From the NCBI GenBank assembly GCA_937897665.1, contig CALCPB010000239.1, positions 1-9,017 on the forward strand: a DNA stretch of 9,017 bases. The letters run 5' to 3'. A program made the translations under genes and the position numbers. Under the pieces are notes generated by a model. The model made no database searches, was not told the origin of the DNA, and worked only from the letters and a program-made list of their open reading frames with translations. Positions 6,429 through 9,017 of this stretch are shown here, piece after piece (position 1 is the first letter of the stretch; every line of letters starts with the position of its first letter). Origin of the DNA: an uncultured Halomicronema sp. GTDB taxonomy: Bacteria > Cyanobacteriota > Cyanobacteriia > Phormidesmidales > Phormidesmidaceae.

Positions 6429-8474
6429 ATGCGAAATTCGGATTCTGTTGTAGAAGCCTTATTAGAGGCGATTCCTCAACTGCGATCGCAACTTTTTTTC
6501 AAAACATCCCTCACGGCCCTATCCCATGCGATGGAGGATCAGGTCTTAGCGGGCATCGAAAAGCCGCTTGTGATTGCCAGTTTTCAGCAGGAACGATTTT
6601 ATCGCCAGGAGGCCAGCCGCTATCAGCGCATTGCTGACATCAGCGATCAGGTCTATGTGCTCTCGGCGGCGGGAACAAGCTTTGAGCTCGGGAGTGAAGG
6701 CTATGAAACGATCGCCTTTGATGAAGCCGATGCGCTGACTCAAGAGTGGCATTTAGTTGTTATTGGTACGCAATATAGTGCCTGCCTCGTTTGTCGCGAA
6801 CGAGACGCCGCGCCGCTTGTGTCAACATTGCCCATTCCTGGTGCGCCAGCGCTGGATCAAACTCGCCGGTTTGAGGGCGTTTGGACGCAGGACCAGCGGG
6901 TCTGTCATCAAGCTGCTAACCTGTTGCTAGCGCGAATTGCTGCCTATCGACCGGCTCTAGCGCCCAAGATCAAGGCGACGAAACAGCGATATCAGTTGCT
7001 CTCAGCGGTCAGCGACGCAGCCCAGATTGGGGGCGGTGCCGATCCCTTCACCCTGCGCTTGGTCACCTACTTGCAGGCCGGGCAATACAAACTGCTCAAG
7101 GCCTATAAGGCGATCGCAGTCAAAGAGCAGCGTGAACGACTGGTCAATGCCATCACGGCGGCCATTCGGCGATCGCTCGATCCGGAAGAACTCTTTCAAA
7201 TTACCGTTGATCAACTCGGCCCCGCCCTGCAGGTCGATCGCTGCATTATCTATCGCTGTCCGGCCCAACGGGCCGAAGTCACCCTGCGCCACGAGTATCG
7301 CCAACCCGACACCCGCAGCCTGGTAGACGTCGGCTGGCCCATTGCCGATAACCTGCTACTTGAGCAGATCCGCCAAGAACACGAAGCGATCGTGATTGCC
7401 GATACGCAGGCTCCGCCCCGCCCGCTGCAAACGGCGCTCGATGCGCTGAACTATCTCGTCGCCGAATGGCACCTGCGCTCTTGGGCCTTAGTGCCGTTGA
7501 TCTATCAGCAGCGACTCTTAGGCATGATTGAGCTACATCACTGCCAGGACCTGCCTCACAATTGGACTGAAGATGACTTTGCCCTCGGCGAAGCCGTAGC
7601 GGCCCAGCTCAGCGTCGCGATTATCCAGGCTGACGCTTACGCTCACCTGCAAGAACTGAACCAGCAGCTAGAGGCGCTAGAGCGGACGCGCAGCAACCTG
7701 ATTGCGATTACTGGGCATGAACTCAGAACGCCACTGTCGACCATTCAAGTGTGCTTAGAGAGCCTTTCGACTGAGCCCGACATGCCCGACCAACTGCGTC
7801 AGACGATGCTGACAACCGCCTTAGATGATGCCGAACGCATGCGCAAGTTAGTGCAAGATTTTCTCACCCTATCGCGCCTCGAAAGCGGCCGTATTGAGTG
7901 GACCTTTGAAGCCCTCATGGTCGCTGAGTGTTTTGATTTGGCTCTCAGCAGCGTTCAAGCTCGCAAGAGCGATCGCTCACCCTGCTGCCCCATTGAAGTG
8001 CAGCTGCCCCCGGCCTTACCGATGGTGCGCGCCGATGGCGAATGGGTGGTTGAAGTCATCGTCAAACTGCTTGACAACGCCTGCAAATTTACCGAACCTA
8101 CCGGCGTGATTACCATCTCTGCCCACGCCGCCGGTGAAGGCATGATTCAGATCACGATTGCCGATACTGGACGCGGCATTGAGCCTTACCGGCTGGAAGC
8201 CGTGTTTGATCGGTTTTATCAAGAAGAAGGAGCCCTGCGGCGCACCACCGGCGGCACCGGTCTAGGCTTGGCCATGTGTCGTCAAATCATCGAAGGACTC
8301 GGGGGCCGCATCTGGGCCACCTCCGAGGGCAAAGATCACGGTAGCCAATTCCATTTCACCCTGCCCATTGCCGAAGGGCGAGCGACCTTACACATTCGGC
8401 AAGAGACCGAGGAACTGCCCGACGCTGACACCCTGAGCGAATTAGAGCGCCGTAATCCCTACATTTTGGAATGA
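6429..8474 (+). CDS. Soluble sensor histidine kinase with DICT and GAF domains
   Basis: This 681-residue protein has no membrane segment or signal peptide, so it is a cytosolic sensor kinase. Domain order: a DICT sensory domain (about 20-175, starting FFKTSLTALSHAMED and including EWHLVVIG), a linker, a GAF domain (about 235-400, with LQVDRCIIYRC and WALVPLIYQQRLLGMIELHH), a short coiled coil (403-424), a HisKA dimerisation domain with H-box TGHELRTP (428-435, phosphoacceptor His 430), and a HATPase domain. The ATPase has N550 in KLLDNACKFT, DTGRGI (579-584), an F-box VFDRFYQ (592-598) and GGTGLGL (608-614). The first asparagine usual in the N-box (NLLxNA) is Lys 546. The tail (650-681) is acidic. 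H371-C372 is not in the bilin-binding position, so no chromophore is predicted. The signal and the response-regulator partner are unknown. It lies 118 bases upstream of psaD, same strand, with no strong terminator between. ATG 6429 lacks a clear Shine-Dalgarno. Confidence 0.93.
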   Translation: MRNSDSVVEALLEAIPQLRSQLFFKTSLTALSHAMEDQVLAGIEKPLVIASFQQERFYRQEASRYQRIADISDQVYVLSAAGTSFELGSEGYETIAFDEADALTQEWHLVVIGTQYSACLVCRERDAAPLVSTLPIPGAPALDQTRRFEGVWTQDQRVCHQAANLLLARIAAYRPALAPKIKATKQRYQLLSAVSDAAQIGGGADPFTLRLVTYLQAGQYKLLKAYKAIAVKEQRERLVNAITAAIRRSLDPEELFQITVDQLGPALQVDRCIIYRCPAQRAEVTLRHEYRQPDTRSLVDVGWPIADNLLLEQIRQEHEAIVIADTQAPPRPLQTALDALNYLVAEWHLRSWALVPLIYQQRLLGMIELHHCQDLPHNWTEDDFALGEAVAAQLSVAIIQADAYAHLQELNQQLEALERTRSNLIAITGHELRTPLSTIQVCLESLSTEPDMPDQLRQTMLTTALDDAERMRKLVQDFLTLSRLESGRIEWTFEALMVAECFDLALSSVQARKSDRSPCCPIEVQLPPALPMVRADGEWVVEVIVKLLDNACKFTEPTGVITISAHAAGEGMIQITIADTGRGIEPYRLEAVFDRFYQEEGALRRTTGGTGLGLAMCRQIIEGLGGRIWATSEGKDHGSQFHFTLPIAEGRATLHIRQETEELPDADTLSELERRNPYILE

Positions 8475-8511
8475 GGCACTCGATTTTGGCGAGAGGCAAC
8501 TCTGAAGAACT

Positions 8512-8529
8512 GTTACTTTTCCTCAATAA
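8512..8529 (+). promoter_or_regulatory. HLR1-like (RpaB) element upstream of psaD
   Basis: GTTACTTT (8512-8519) matches an HLR1 half-site at seven of eight positions. The second half after two bases is poor (four of eight). It is centred about 50 bases before the predicted psaD start, which matches where RpaB activates photosystem I genes under low light. Known biology of psaD promoters makes a real site plausible; the sequence alone is weak. Confidence 0.35.
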
Positions 8530-8556
8530 GTCGATATACGCGTCCTTGCCCGGTGA

Positions 8557-8562
8557 TAGGAT
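8557..8562 (+). promoter_or_regulatory. Candidate -10 box of psaD
   Basis: TAGGAT (8557-8562) matches TATAAT at four of six positions and lies 30 bases before the ATG, predicting a leader of about 24 bases. There is no recognisable -35, which fits a promoter that depends on an activator such as RpaB. Confidence 0.4.
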
Positions 8563-8592
8563 GCCGTCAAAACGGTTGAGAGATAGCGTTTT

Positions 8593-9017
8593 ATGGCAGA
8601 AACTCTGACTGGACAAACCCCAAAATTTGGTGGTAGTACTGGCGGCTTGCTGACCGCAGCAGCGGTCGAAGAAAAATATGCAATCACCTGGACAAGCTCT
8701 ACAGAGCAAGTCTTCGAAATGCCCACGGGTGGTGCCGCCATCATGAATGAAGGCGAAAATCTGTTGTATTTAGCGCGCAAAGAGCAATGCCTGGCATTGG
8801 GTGCTCAATTGCGGACTAAGTTCAAGCCCAAAATTCAAGACTATAAAATCTATCGTATTTATCCCAGTGGCGAAATGCAATACTTGCATCCTGCCGATGG
8901 TGTGTTTCCTGAGAAGTTTAACGAAGGTCGCGAATCCATTGGCATGATAGATCGCAACATTGGTAAAAATCCCGATCCAGCGACGATTAAGTTCTGTGGT
9001 AAAGTGCCTTACGAAGT
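8593..9017 (+). CDS. psaD: Photosystem I reaction center subunit II PsaD (lacks the last codons)
   Basis: PsaD is the stromal-side peripheral subunit of photosystem I that, with PsaC and PsaE, forms the ferredoxin docking site. The window holds 141 codons and part of the next. Cyanobacterial PsaD usually ends in ...PYEV, so only one or two codons plus the stop are missing. Nearly every block is typical: [11 protein letters not shown] (10-20), [20 protein letters not shown] (27-46), [20 protein letters not shown] (48-67), [17 protein letters not shown] (77-93) and [19 protein letters not shown] (97-115). The near-C-terminal segment reads [10 protein letters not shown], with Cys where I recall Ser in Synechocystis. 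The start has GAGAGA (8578-8583) nine bases upstream. No transmembrane segment is present, as expected. The adjacent kinase gene raises a possible regulatory link, and a short read-through operon cannot be excluded. Confidence 0.98.
   Translation, partial: MAETLTGQTPKFGGSTGGLLTAAAVEEKYAITWTSSTEQVFEMPTGGAAIMNEGENLLYLARKEQCLALGAQLRTKFKPKIQDYKIYRIYPSGEMQYLHPADGVFPEKFNEGRESIGMIDRNIGKNPDPATIKFCGKVPYE

Noticed and set aside
7230..7560. Possible bilin-binding GAF domain in the kinase because of Cys 272, His 371 and Cys 372
   Set aside because: The cysteines are not in the canonical chromophore position of phytochromes or cyanobacteriochromes, and the usual neighbouring motif is absent.
8356..8780. 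Minus-strand open frames overlapping the end of the kinase gene and psaD
   Set aside because: They are antisense shadows of well-supported coding sequence.

Overview
The window is chromosomal DNA from a cyanobacterium. Direct evidence is the combination of a photosystem I subunit gene (psaD), a chlorophyll-pathway methyltransferase (chlM), a cytoplasmic DICT-GAF histidine kinase, an ammonium transporter preceded by an NtcA-type box, and nine copies of the HIP1 octamer GCGATCGC. Base composition is moderate to high GC. The gene families do not fix the order; a Leptolyngbya-like filamentous lineage is possible but is only a guess.

Layout, left to right. Positions 1-265 (minus) hold the N-terminal part of a retropepsin-like 'ATP-dependent zinc protease' family protein, cut by the window edge. 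It is divergent from typA/bipA (534-2324, plus), a ribosome-associated translational GTPase followed by a clear intrinsic terminator. chlM (2565-3251, minus) and purE (3466-3999, plus) are divergent and share a 214-base control region. Next comes a 631-base stretch without a recognisable gene (4000-4630). It holds an NtcA-type promoter and a long, palindrome-rich leader for the amt ammonium transporter (4631-6094, plus). Two tandem hairpins follow amt. After a 334-base gap lies a 681-residue soluble sensor kinase (6429-8474, plus). The window ends in psaD (8593 onward, plus), cut one or two codons before its stop.

How the genes fit together: most are single transcription units with housekeeping or photosynthetic roles (translation under stress, chlorophyll synthesis, purine synthesis, nitrogen uptake, photosystem I). 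Two regulatory themes can be read from the DNA. The first is nitrogen control of amt through an NtcA box at class II spacing. The second is a set of HLR1-like (RpaB) elements. One sits just upstream of the predicted chlM promoter and one, much weaker, just upstream of the psaD promoter, both where RpaB acts as an activator. One overlaps the typA -10 box, where RpaB would repress. The HLR1 matches are degenerate and need testing.

I see no mobile element, CRISPR array, tRNA, rRNA or defence system, and no clear evidence of a new multi-gene system. The most useful leads are the uncharacterised DICT-GAF kinase directly upstream of psaD, the amt leader, and the HLR1-like elements.
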